Origin: Chara braunii
Lineage: Eukaryota > Streptophyta > Charophyceae > Charales > Characeae
Assembly: GCA_003427395.1 (NCBI GenBank)
Contig: BFEA01000154.1
Span: 2,373,050-2,437,049 of the forward strand
DNA: 64,000 nucleotides
Direction of reading: 5' to 3'
A program made the position numbers and the translations under genes. Positions within the stretch are counted from its first letter, which is position 1; each line of letters starts with the position of its first letter. Shown here piece by piece: positions 1-10,460 of the stretch. The notes below the pieces were generated by a model that worked only from the letters and a program-made list of their open reading frames with translations, was not told the DNA's origin and searched no databases.

Positions 1-333
1 GAGGGAATGGGGGTTGCCAATCTACTCCTCTGTGCCTGCATGCCTGGCTGCCTGCCGGCTTTTCTTTCCGCGCAATCATACGGCCGGTCCCCGTAGGCAG
101 GGAGTCTGGTGTCTCTGCGCTGGAAAAGAGGCTAGCAAATGAACGAATTTTGGATGAAGTAACGAAAGGGTGGTGTTGAGATTGGGATTGGACGAAAGTC
201 AGGCTTTGAGAATGTGTTTTGAGGTTGCATCTATCAGGTCACAGGTTGAGGGGTTTGAGGAGCAGCTCCGCTTTGGATGCCTCCGCACTCCTCTCTGTTG
301 TTTCTGACATTTCACATGGTTTGCAATTGCCAG

Positions 334-422
334 GGGCGCGTAAGAGCTTTGGAGAGGGAAAAGGGGGAATGGGTGCAAATCCCTGCTACCCCTCTTGATG
401 GTTCCTACGTCCCGACTTTGAA
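334..422 (+). CDS. candidate internal exon of an unknown host gene
   Basis: The segment follows a pyrimidine-rich stretch ending in AG (TTGCAATTGCCAG) and is open in one frame, giving a charged peptide beginning GRVRALEREKGEWVQIP. The possible donor is a weak GTGCAC at 423. Exon length leaves two nucleotides over, which is the phase needed by the next candidate exon at 742. No domain is recognised. Splice motifs of this quality are common by chance, so this is only a suggestion. The peptide could equally be an accidental open stretch. Confidence 0.18.
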
Positions 423-741
423 GTGCACACTTTTCGTTGGATGTTCTTTAAGTTCCCTGGGCTAATTTTGATCGGGCGTTCGGCCGTTCCTCGCAGCCTT
501 GCTTTGTTTTTCGGCGGCATATGTGGTGCCCAGTGAAAACGGTGGGAACGAAGGGGACTTTTGCGATGGCTCCGTCCACTGGGTAAATAGATGCAATCAA
601 CTCGAAGAAGTGCCACTCTGCTGCCTAGGTGCTGCTGCTGCTTAAGGAGCTGATTGAATTAGGAAGAACATCCTTTGTTGCCGCCAGGCTGACTTGTGCA
701 CACAATAAAGGTTTAATACCATCGGAAGGTGTCAATTGCAG

Positions 742-863
742 TCCCTCCCTTAAATGTCGTACGGAAAAAAAAGAAGATCCAAAGCTAGCAACAAAAGATG
801 CCAAAGGTTCGGCAGTGAGAAGGAAGAGTATCAGTGAAACTTCTCTTGTATCACCTTCACAAG
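742..863 (+). CDS. candidate internal exon, Lys/Ser-rich peptide
   Basis: Bounded by a plausible acceptor (GTGTCAATTGCAG) and a donor (CACAAG|GTTAAC). The open frame gives a hydrophilic Lys/Arg/Ser-rich peptide (PSLKCRTEKKEDPKLATKDA...). The frame is compatible with the candidate exon ending at 422. The next acceptor-like site (CCTGCAG at 1053) does not continue the frame, so the gene model breaks there. The product is unknown and transcript evidence would be needed. Intervening DNA shows no other coding signal. Confidence 0.2.
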
Positions 864-865
864 GT

Positions 866-2978
866 TAACTCAGTATACATGACTTCTTGTTGTCTGGTTA
901 TGGCATTGTCGTGTGAATGTAATTGTGCTGTATCCGTCGTATAATCTTCACAAGTTTGATTGAGGATATGAATCCTCCGTGTTGTCTGGTTATGGCATCT
1001 TGTCCAATCTTCACAAGGTTAACTCAGGATACTCCTCCTCCTCGTTCCTGCAGGAAGATGAGCAAGATGAGCCTACCAGTTTCGTGTACTGTGCTGCCTG
1101 TGCTTTTTTTGCTGAGTTATGTCTTGTGGTCAGTTTACCGCTGGAATTTATCCTGTTTGATGATGGTCATGACTCGTGATGACGATGATGATGAAATGAT
1201 GTTAAGATGATCAGGAGGAGCATGGCTGAGGGGGAGCAGGTCATACAAGCCCTTAACCATGGTGCACCAGCGGTTCACTTATTCCTAACCTCGTCCTTTA
1301 AAAAATATCTCATCCTGACCTGGAAAGTGCTCTCTGTCGGCCGTTTGTTTCGTCTATTGTGCCGCTTGTGAACTGTGAGTCCGTTCGTCCATGCACATGG
1401 TATCCTGCACAAGGAAAGATGCAATGCTTTTTTTTTTTTTTTTCTCTTTTTTTTTCTGAATTATGCAAGGCTCAAATAGTTGGTTACCTTTCTGCCTGCA
1501 GTGGGTTGGCTCTAGATAGTGAAGTATGGTGAAGCCTCTGCGAACACGTGCAATATTTTTGGACAAGGGGAAGTTGGTAGGTGGTGTCATACCGATTCTT
1601 GGCATAGAGATGGACAGGGGATGGCTTTTCTGGAAAACTTCCCTTGCATGCGGGGGAACTCGTTGCATTATGGGCCTGATCATGAGATGAGCTTGTTGGT
1701 TTTGTCCACGCTGGAAACTAGATATGCGTGTTTGTACCTCTCTGGGACATCGGACATTGAAAGCATTGTTTTGATTAGTACCTGTGTTCTGTTTGGGGGA
1801 GGGCTGTTTGAGCAATCCGATAGTCATTTAGTAATTTGATTGGCTTTCAAACTGTTCGTGGGAACGTCTGTGAGATTGTGGCTGACAGATATGGTAGAAA
1901 TCAATGCTGATCGCCACAATCTCACCCTTAGTCGGACTATTGCCTGCCCCCAGGGGGGGTCCATGTTTGCTTTCCAGTTATAACCAAGGGTGAGCAACAT
2001 GGTTGTTAGTGGGATGGGAAGGACACCCGCCTCATGTTAGTGGTCTCTTCTCTGCAACAGCTATTCACCCCAGGGGCTCCATGTTTCTCTTTCCGCAAGA
2101 TATATTTCGTGAGGTGGTTACATGGACGTAGGTGATACGTTCAGGACCGCTCTCTTTCCATGACCCTTGGGATGCGAACTGCCAAACCTCAACAGCCTCG
2201 CCATCAGTTGTAATCCAGGATGAACTGCAATATGGTCGTTAGCGGGACGGGAGGAGGCGTCGGGTGTTACAGTCTCATGTTAGCGATCTAATCTGAAACA
2301 TATGATTGAGACTGGTAGGCCAATGTGCTGTATCTGACCTCCAGTAGGATCTGGAATTATTTGGTGTTGGCGGCCAACCTTTGATATGATCCTCCGTAGC
2401 ATAAAAGAACTCAAAAGTCTTTTCCAATCTTGATCTGCTTGAACAGTTTGCCGGTCAAACATTGACCAGAGCATTCTCCGCTGTGCCTGGGTATTTTTGC
2501 TATCCGAAATAATGCATTGGGTCGATCTGCATCATGTGGTGTTATTCCATTTTCAGACTTGCATGGCAGCACCTAGTATACAGTGTTCAATTTGCTAGTT
2601 GATCGAGGATAATGGTGCACTGGGTAGCAGTTCTGCGCGAAGCCCTGTGATGTTCGCTGCTGATTGTTTTACATCGGCTTTGTGAAGCGGATGATGGGGG
2701 GGGGGGGTCACTAAATGTCTGCCATTGACAGGGTTTCTGCATCAATGAACTGTATTAGTATGGGTGTGCGATAGCAATGTTGGATATAAGGAGTGTGATT
2801 GGAACCTAGATTAGGTAGGGATTTTCCTTATTTATCCCTTCTATGATAGGCGTATGGGAAAATGGAGCGAGGAGCAAGTGGAGTGAACACGGATGGACTT
2901 GCCGTCCAGGTTCCGGTGAATGTGGGAGCAGGGGATAATCTGTTATGTGTGACGGAGAGGGTGCAAGTTAGTTGGAGC
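866..2978. other. gene-free stretch, intron-like
   Basis: No convincing coding region is visible. There is a short duplication of 'TTCACAAGGTTAACTCAG' around 850-875 and 1009-1028, a T tract at 1430-1456, and a G tract at 2696-2707. A loosely repeated 'CATGTTAG' segment occurs near 2031 and 2275. A 157-residue minus-strand reading frame at 1354-1827 has no recognisable domain and is probably accidental. Confidence 0.5.
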
Positions 2979-3110
2979 ATATATATATATAGCCTCCTGA
3001 TGAGTCGGTGAAACTCAGACGAAACAGTTTGTCACAGCCCCTCGTTTGTTGTCCTCTTCTCTCTCTCTGCCTACGGTTTACCGGGCAGTTCTGTTTGTGA
3101 CGATATATAT
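2979..3110 (+). mobile_element. hammerhead-ribozyme repeat flanked by (TA)n, copy 1
   Basis: A ~112-bp unit sits between two (TA)n tracts (2979-2990 and 3103-3110). It carries the hammerhead core: CTGATGA at 2997-3003, helix II arms at 3004-3008 and 3016-3020, GAAA at 3021-3024, a 3-bp helix III (ACA/TGT, loop GTT) and the cleavage triplet GTC ending at 3033. Helix II has one A/G mismatch. Conventional helix I pairing is not evident from the immediate flanks. A poly-pyrimidine stretch and a conserved tail ending TTTGTGACGATATA follow. Known family context: short-helix-III hammerheads occur in pseudo-LTRs of Penelope-like retroelements and in retrozymes. Which of these this belongs to is inference. 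Related copies lie at 16.5-17.0 kb. Confidence 0.7.
2997..3033 (+). ncRNA. hammerhead ribozyme core, type I-like
   Basis: The order of conserved parts is CTGATGA, helix II, GAAA, short helix III, GTC. This fits a type I-like (open helix I) hammerhead, with self-cleavage expected after C3033. Pairs in helix II are G-C, T-A, C-G, a G/A mismatch and G-C. The copy at 16.9 kb has C instead of A at the mismatch and so restores five pairs. Activity cannot be judged from sequence because helix I is unclear. Confidence 0.65.
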
Positions 3111-3325
3111 GGGAAAGCTAGGACCGAGAAGGTGAATCATGAGGACTGAGGTAGTTTAGTATGAAGGCGATTGGTATTTGGGTGGGCTCTGGGCGGTCAT
3201 GGACATATATTTGGAGTTGGAATGAAGTTTTTGTGTTGGATTGCAAAGCAGCAATATGGGCCAGATCACCTGAACTCACTCCATTTGTAATGTGTGCTGC
3301 TGTGCAATGTTGTGGGCTTTTTCAG

Positions 3326-4131
3326 GTGCAGAGATCTGACAAAGATGACACGTGGATTTCGGGAGAAGCTGCGTGTTCGGAATGGGGCAATGTCTGACCT
3401 GGGTGTTCGGGCAAGGGAGATGGGTGTGAATATGGTTCGTGCTCTTGAACGAATGGGGGCAGACGAAGGCCAGAGATCAGCAGGTTCAAGTGGTGAGGGC
3501 GCAGCAAGTAGCAGTGGCAGTTCTGGAACGAGTGCGCGAACGAGGGGTGCGTTGTCTTCCAGCAGCAACAACGGGCGTCTTAGCTTCGAAGCTGTGACAA
3601 CAAATGCAGCAAGAAGGGTTGTACCAACCCTTACGGTCTGTGGTAATGACGAGGTAGTTTGCCGAGCAGTGCCAGTGGTGGGCGAGGTGCCAGGTGTGGG
3701 CAGTGGTGGACGGGCCAGCAGCAGCAGCATTCCAGGGGGCAGCGGCAGCAGTGGTACAGGAGCTAGCAGCAGCGGTGCAGGGGCCAGCAGCAGCAGCAGC
3801 AGCCTGCCAACCGCTGCTGTTGCTGCTGCTGCTGCTGTCCCTGGCACCACGCACAACGCTTTCTCCGAACGTGAGGAACGTACCCCTGACCCACTGGTTG
3901 ACAGCGATAGCGGGGGCATCGTGTCGCACGAGACACCAGAGAGCAACAATCAGGTGCACAGGGGGGAGTGCGCAGGAACATCAGCCATTGTCAGTTGTGA
4001 TACCGAGAGCAACGCGAGCATGCCGTCAACGAGGAACGTGAGTGCAGATGGTGATGGGGATATGACTGGGGATTCAAAGGTGGGTCTGCCTCCATCAGAA
4101 CACCGTTCACCTTCTTCAAAACAGCGCAAAG
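3326..4131 (+). CDS. candidate exon encoding a Ser/Ala/Gly-rich disordered protein
   Basis: The frame is open for about 268 residues between a good acceptor (GGGCTTTTTCAG) and a good donor (CGCAAAG|GTGATT). The peptide starts with a basic segment (RDLTKMTRGFREKLRVRN), continues through MSDLGVRAREMGVNMVRALERMG, then becomes low-complexity Ser/Gly/Ala encoded by AGC runs that switch to GCT runs, and ends with an acidic/Ser-rich tail. No enzymatic domain is recognised. The first base completes a codon begun in an upstream exon. It is the best host-coding candidate in the first 20 kb. The repeat-driven frame could still be fortuitous, because the opposite strand is also open here. Confidence 0.38.
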
Positions 4132-5093
4132 GTGATTACGTGGGTTGATCCTTTTTTTTTTTTTGGCCTTGTTTGTGTGCGAAGTGGAATGACTTATGGT
4201 AGTGCTTGCATCCGTTGGATTTTGGACTCGGGAACTTTTGGTAGCGATGAGTCGATGACTAATATGGTTGGCGGTTGTTCGGTTGACAAATGCACCAGCT
4301 TTTCCCACCACAGCAACCAGTGGTGCTTGTTTGGAGTTAATATTTAATGCAGTTAATTTGAACTTAGTAATTTTTTGCAAATATTTTGATTCTTCTGCAA
4401 GTAATTCAAAATTAAAATTCATGATTCTATTTTAAGAGAATATTCTATTAGACGATTCATACCTACAAGAAACATTTGATAAATGGAAATAAACATACAT
4501 ATTGCTATTAAAACGTGGACTTTTTCCCCCACAGCAACCTGGCGGGCCACCTCGTAACTGCTTTGGGTTCAACTAAATCAGTTGCGTGATTTGCGTCCGT
4601 AACAGATGCCAATGGTGGGCAAAAAAGCATAAAACTTTTAAAACAAGCACCAAAGCATGTCACTGCTGGTGCACCACTGCATGTGAGCGCTTTTGGGTTG
4701 AAGCTAGAGTAAATTCGGAGAAGGTTTCGTTTTTTCTTTTGGGTAGGTACTGAATCTCTGCAATCGTGGTGAGACAAATGGAGATATGAGTGGGGAAAGA
4801 ATAGCTAAGCAGTGTGTTTGAGAAGTATTGTGTGTTCGGGCTTGAATGAAGTCCGTACTCTATGTACAAAAATTATGCCTCATTTCAACCCCTCCAAAAT
4901 GTTACATATCAAGGCATGCTGTTTTTTCAGCGCATAATGGCACGTCCAGTTTTGTCAAGTCCTTGTATAGGCAAGAGTATATATTTGTTCATCAAGCTGG
5001 GAGCTCATGTATTTTTGCCTGTTTTCCGTTAACTTATCAGTTCCTTGTGCGGAGTTCACTCATTTCGTCTCATATTGAGTTTTTGCAGTTCTC

Positions 5094-5164
<71 letters not shown>

Positions 5165-5284
5165 CTTGTTCGGAGCTTTACTCAACTCTCACTTGAGGTT
5201 GTCTGTTGCTCGCTCAGTGTGTTTTGCAGGACAACCTGTCAACATCGTAGCTTCTCTCTGCACCTACGCCTCCATTGATTCTCC

Positions 5285-5338
<54 letters not shown>

Positions 5339-6554
5339 CCCGCTCCTTGCCGTTTCTGTCCGTCGTCGCTTGTGCGCTCATTTATGGCTTTCCATGGCCT
5401 TGCAGTTGTCACTTGCTTGCTTGCGTTAAGTTACAGGTCTATTGCTCTATTTCTGTGCCTCGGGTTCTTTGTGTTGGAAACGGCACTTGCTCGTGTGCGT
5501 TGTTGGTTTCATCTCTCAGTTATGCACTCGCTATGCTCCCTGCACTCATTTGTACGCCAGTGGCCCTGGTTTGTCCTAAGTCCTGGCATGATCTCATTGT
5601 GTAAATTCTTTTTTTTTTCTGTAATTCTCAACTAGTCTCATTCATTTTTCATATATTTCTCTTTCTCCTGTTTTATGCTGGCTTGTCATTGTCCTTCGAC
5701 GTGCCACTTCTCCTGCATGTCACTCCAGTTGGCCTCGGGCATTTTGCGTATTGTGGCGCAATTGTTTCTTGCACCGATTGCTAGAAAAGAGATCGAACTC
5801 CCAATGAGGATTATTAAACATGGGGTGTACTGGATTTTGCAGCAGATCTGAATGTATCTTGGTCATCCACCTCAAGATCTATGTTACGATCGTTCTCTGT
5901 TAATCCTGATAATGTCTTTACTGAAGTTTATTTGATGTTATTCGTGATTATCGCTTATGGGGAAGCGACGTGACCGTGCAATTCCACTTGTCGTAGATGA
6001 TGGTTTCTGCTAACCTGCTGCAAGTCGGTGTTGAGCGAAGTCTGCAGGCGATCTCTGCAGTACTGTAGCATTTACAGTTTGCTATCGCAGGTCACCATTG
6101 TGTTTTTTTGTTTTCTATTAAAAAAAAACAGTACCGCAGGATCAGATCTTAAGCTGATCGGAACAGATACTACACTTTTATCTATTTTTAGCTGTAAGGG
6201 CAAGAAAGGTATGCATGACTCACTTTACTGTTTCTCCCGCTTTCTTCTCTGAATTTTGAGAAAAGCTGTTGATTGAAGCTGAATGTGGATGTCAATTAAA
6301 TTTCTGCCCCGTGACAGACGAGGGTTAGTGTCATATGTGACCTACGCCTGTCTTGTTTTGTATGGGATCAAGTTGTGTCATGAGCCCTGAGTAGATGTGG
6401 ACTTTGTGATCAGACAGGTAAACGACCCTCCACACAGGCGTTTATGAGTGGCTTCTGCTTCTGCTGTGGCTGTTGTTGAAAGTGCTTTCGGAAGTCCCAG
6501 CATGCGGCAAAGTGAGAGCGAAGGTGGGTGGGTGTGCCTGGATGGGACCGGAGG
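4132..6554. other. non-coding stretch with two long (CT)n microsatellites
   Basis: After the donor at 4132 the sequence is T-rich and intron-like. It contains (CT)n at about 5093-5160 and again at 5288-5333. The short plus-strand frames across them are Leu-Ser repeats from the microsatellite and not genes. I see no RNA gene or domain here. Confidence 0.55.
5093..5160. repeat. (CT)n microsatellite
   Basis: About 32 uninterrupted CT dinucleotides. A second, shorter tract of the same motif lies 130 bp downstream (5288-5333). Both form polypurine/polypyrimidine mirror repeats on the same strand. Confidence 0.95.
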
Positions 6555-6700
6555 CTGTTGTGGGGGGTGGGGGCGGGGGAAGGGCGAAAAGGGAAGGGGG
6601 GGCATAGGGGTGTTGGGGGTGGGGGGTTGAGGGGGAAAGAGGAAAGGAGGGGGGGGGGGGCATAGGGGCGTAGGGGGTGGGGGGATGGGTGTCTAAGGAA
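6555..6700 (+). repeat. G-rich tract with quadruplex potential
   Basis: Many runs of three to twelve Gs alternate with short A/T/C spacers. The subrepeats 'GGGGGGGCATAGGGG' and 'GGGGGGGCATAGGGGCG' occur twice. The plus strand could form several G-quadruplexes. The minus-strand proline-rich frames across it are composition artefacts. Confidence 0.75.
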
Positions 6701-6820
6701 GGGCTTGCTGTTCTCCAAAGTTCACTGGCGTGTGTTGGAGTTTTAATGTTCATGAGCTTATGGTTGTGGATCGTCGGGGGGTACGTGCGTTGACGGGTTC
6801 GTGGTTGGGGAGGGGGAGGT

Positions 6821-7309
6821 TGACAAGGAAGGGATGGGTGGGTATGGAGGGAGAAAGGGGTAGAGTAGGGATTTCGGTGGTTGGCGGGCTGCACTATTAG
6901 TAGTGGATGAGTTGGGGGCGCTTGTGTTTCTCGGTTTGTTGGTATTGTAGTGATTCGTTCATCAATTCATGCATGAGGAATGTATCCTTCGCTTACACGG
7001 ATGTCGTTTCTAATATTTTCTTGGATCATATGGGAAGCAAATTGCCCTTGGTAGCTGACGGGTTGACAAGGAAGGGATGGGTGGGTGTGGAGGGAGAAAG
7101 GGGTAGAGTAGGGATTTCGGTGGTTGGCGGGCTGCACTATTAGTAGTTTTGGATGAGTTGGGGGCGCTTGTGTTTCTCGGTTTGTTGGTATTGTAGTGAT
7201 TCGCTCATCAATTCATGCATGAGGAATGTATCCTTCGCTTACACGGATGTCGTTTCTAATATTTGCTTGGATCATATGGGAAGCAAATTGCCCTTGGTAG
7301 CTGACGCTG
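6821..7309. repeat. 243-bp tandem duplication
   Basis: The block beginning TGACAAGGAAGGGATGGGTG at 6821 recurs at 7064 with only a few differences (for example TATGG/TGTGG and a 4-base insertion). The period is about 243 bp over two copies. The high identity suggests a recent local duplication. The copies contain no gene that I recognise. Confidence 0.85.
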
Positions 7310-7790
7310 TGGTGTGAACTGCACTCGTTGTGTTGGGGTCGCATGTGTGTGCTTCAGGGAGTTGTTCTTGCTGCTGGTGACACAATGGTGTGCGCTGATG
7401 TGTCCGTGACCGAGGGAGAAATGAGGAAACGCATATACGTGTGAAGCGAAGTGTTGTCATCTCTTGTTATGGCACCCACCTAAATAGTTCGTAGTTGCAG
7501 AATCTGTTTGCGACACCGTCGTTTCGTCTGGGAAGATGGTTACTGGAAGCCCTGCATTCATCTGCAGGAGTGTAAGTTGGCTGCTTGAATTTTCTGCTGA
7601 ATAAAAGAAACACGCAGGAGTTGGTTGTGCATAATATTAGATAAGGGATGGGGGATGTGATACACTACGTAAACCAAGGAACGGAGCCGGACTTTGTTGT
7701 TGTGCATATAATTTGTGTGTGGAATCTATGGATTCAAATGATTCTGTGGCCTCTGTTTGTGACGTACAAGCCTCTGTCTGTGCGTGTGCA

Positions 7791-7795
<5 letters not shown>

Positions 7796-7880
<85 letters not shown>

Positions 7881-7922
7881 GCAAGTAGGAAGGGCACGTG
7901 TGTAGCAAAACCGTAGGGCCTT

Positions 7923-7982
<60 letters not shown>
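7796..7982. repeat. compound (TG)n-(AG)n microsatellite with duplicated flank
   Basis: (TG)n at 7796-7837 passes directly into (AG)n at 7838-7874. After a ~50-bp spacer a second (GA)n fills 7926-7982. The spacer motif (GGAAGGGCAC...TGTGTAG...CCTT) recurs after the second tract at about 8006-8040, so flank and tract were duplicated together. Confidence 0.9.
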
Positions 7983-7986
<4 letters not shown>

Positions 7987-8471
7987 GAAGCAGTGGAGCC
8001 GTGGAGGAAGGGCACCTGTGTAGGGAAACCATAGGGCCTTGGGATTCGATGACAGGATGAGCAGAGGGGGAGGCATCCGGGTTGGCAGACCCCTTATCTG
8101 TTTAGAAGAGAGTGAGGCATTCGGATGTCATACGTGGTATATACTGAATGGAACGTGAACTCTCAGGGATGGGGAAGAATGTGTCTGCTGCTGGGTGTCA
8201 AAATACCATGTATGACGGGGTGTTGTGTGAGGGTGGCGTTGTTTTTGGTAATTTTCTGGAATTTCGCAATGAAATAGTAGTGCGACTCAATGAAATAGTC
8301 ATAGTGCGACTTTTGTCGCGTGGTACATCTGAGCCCTATTGAGGTCTGCTCTGGAATGTTAAACCCAGGGGAGCTATCCGTGCACCCATCAGCGCTAGGA
8401 TCAGGCGGCGAACAGGAGAGCAGTGGAGATTGTCTGAGACGGGAAATGTCCATACCGCGTCCTGTGGTGGT

Positions 8472-8505
8472 GGTGTGTGTGTGTGTGTGTGTGTGTGTTT
8501 GTGTG

Positions 8506-8548
<43 letters not shown>
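8472..8548. repeat. compound (TG)n-(AG)n microsatellite
   Basis: (TG)n with one TTT interruption runs to about 8508 and is followed by (AG)n to 8548. It has the same TG-to-AG order as the tract at 7.8 kb. The plus-strand frame across it is a microsatellite artefact. Confidence 0.9.
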
Positions 8549-8551
<3 letters not shown>

Positions 8552-8589
8552 TTTCTGTTTCACGTTGCAGCACTTCTTACACGGTGATG

Positions 8590-8771
8590 CACTACAGGAT
8601 GATGCTCTGGAAAGAAAGAATAACGGGAAGTGTGGACTTAGTGGAGTTTGTGGGGGCCTGTTCCTGCTTGGGAAACAGTCCACTACAGGATGATGCTCTG
8701 GAAAGAAAGAATAACGGAAAGTGTGGACTTAGTGGAGTTTGTGGGGGGCTGTTCCTGCTTGGGAAACGGTC
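8590..8771. repeat. 91-bp tandem duplication
   Basis: Two nearly identical 91-bp copies starting CACTACAGGATGATGCTCTG at 8590 and 8681. They differ at a handful of positions (GGGAAG/GGAAAG, GGGCCTG/GGGGCTG). No function is evident. Confidence 0.85.
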
Positions 8772-10300
8772 CGCGGCGCATTGAACTGTGACGAAGTTGA
8801 CCTTGTAATCTCTCTCAAGCGTGGCGTACTGCCATCAGGATGACTTGGCAGCTCCGCTGATTTTGCCAGTTTGTCCGTCCGCGTACACAGTGATCTGATC
8901 TATGCATTGCTATAGCCAACATGCTCATACAACTGCAGGCAAGGGCAGGAGGAGGTGGTTGAGAAGGGTGAGACGATTAGAAGTCATTGTGGCTTGCTCT
9001 TGTTTGAGCGTGGAAGGTTATTGCCTCCTCCCAGTAGGACTCTGAGGGGAGTTGTTGGCGAGGGTAATCGGGGTTGCTCCCGCCTGTTCATAGCATAGCT
9101 TGGAATCCAGCTGAGAAGCAGCACACGTGTGACTGCCCTCATTTGCTATATGTGTAACTGTCTATATGGTTCTCAAAGCATGCCTAGGTGTGCTAAATCT
9201 TTAACCTTCCTGAAGGGGGTGTTGGGGGAAACCGCCCACTGTGACCTTGTCCTATGGCAAGAGTGGTATGAGGACACTTATCTGGGCATTGGAGGTGGGC
9301 ATTTGGTGAAGTTTTCCCAGAGTGTCGGGTGAAATCGATTGTACTTAAGAGACAGAGGTACGGCTAGTCGTCGCTGTTGTCATCTAGACAGCAAGTGGTG
9401 TTATTATGCAATTATTACACACGAGTTAGTATGGGAGTGGCGCACGATTATGTTCTGAGCCTTTTCTTCTCTGCAGTCTCTGTGCTGCTGCGAAATCATA
9501 TCCGCTCTGGTTACAATGGGTTTGGCGATGTACAGAGTTAACTGCCAGCTAACCATGGTAAGGAGAGTGCGATTGTGGGCTTTTCTTTGGTTGGTCCTTT
9601 ATTTTACGTGGTACCGGAATTCGGGGTGTGGTGGTTTGAGGAGCAACGACGCCTCTCTTGGCGGCAGAAAACACCCTCTTTGCAGCTGGTTTGCTGGCTT
9701 TCATGTAATGATTCTGGTGTGGCAGGATCCCAGTTGCTGGATTTCTTGTCCTGTGCTCAGAGGAGCAACTTGCTCTCACTGCCAACGGACATCCTGATTG
9801 GAGAATCATCTGCTTTTTTTTTGGTTGGGGGGGGGGGGTAGAATCATCTCTAAGAAGTCATGTGCTGTTGAAATCTCGTCTAATCTATCTTTCGGTTATC
9901 CCCTCTTGTGCTTGATTCCTACGTAGTGCTGGCTGCTATTTGCTTTTTAATTGGTATTGTATGCTAGCTCTTGTTGTTGGAAATTAAATTTATATGCAGA
10001 CTTGTTGTTTAATGGCTGAGCTATTTGTTCATTGGTCCTCTTTTCACCTCCTTTTGCCTGCAACTCTTTTCTGGTGCAGTGGATGACAGACACACCAGTT
10101 GAGCGACCGCATTGCGCACTGACATGTTTTCATTTTGGAGTGGAAAAACAACAGTAGCACTCGTCTGTTGGCTTCTGCTTGTCTATGTGATGTGTGTTCG
10201 CTTATCGGTGTGGCCCAATGCATTCACGCCAAAAGTTCCGACCTCCTCGCTTTGGCGACTTGTGCGCATTCGAACTAAGTTTTGGGCAGGTGATTACTCG
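8772..10300. other. gene-free stretch
   Basis: Only short frames without recognisable domains. A G11 homopolymer at 9828-9838 may be an indel-prone site. Acceptor-like polypyrimidine-AG sites occur (about 9475 and 10079), but I cannot link them to an exon. Confidence 0.45.
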
Positions 10301-10304
10301 CCTG

Positions 10305-10460
10305 CATGTGTATAGCCAGATCGTTGTCGGCCTGTATGTGTATAGCCAGGCGCTTGCCCGCCTGTATGTGTATAGCCAGGTGCTTACCGTCCTGCAGGTG
10401 TATAGCCAGATGCTTGCCAGCTTGTGTGTGTATAGCCACATGCTTAGCGGCCTCCATGTG
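10305..10460. repeat. 30-bp minisatellite (about 5-6 units)
   Basis: A unit like GTGTATAGCCAGATGCTTGCC plus about nine more bases repeats with a period of exactly 30 bp. Because 30 is a multiple of three, the array stays open in several frames on both strands and gives 10-residue repeats: VYSQ.L..L. on plus and an IWLYT-like repeat on minus. No known domain matches. Confidence 0.85.

Noticed and set aside
3266-3949. Minus-strand 227-residue Leu/Pro-rich frame
   Set aside because: Shadow of the AGC/GCT repeat and of the plus-strand candidate exon. It has no splice or domain support.
7637-8076. Ser-Leu and Thr-His repeat proteins near 7.6-8.1 kb
   Set aside because: They are translations of (GA)n/(TG)n microsatellites in every frame.
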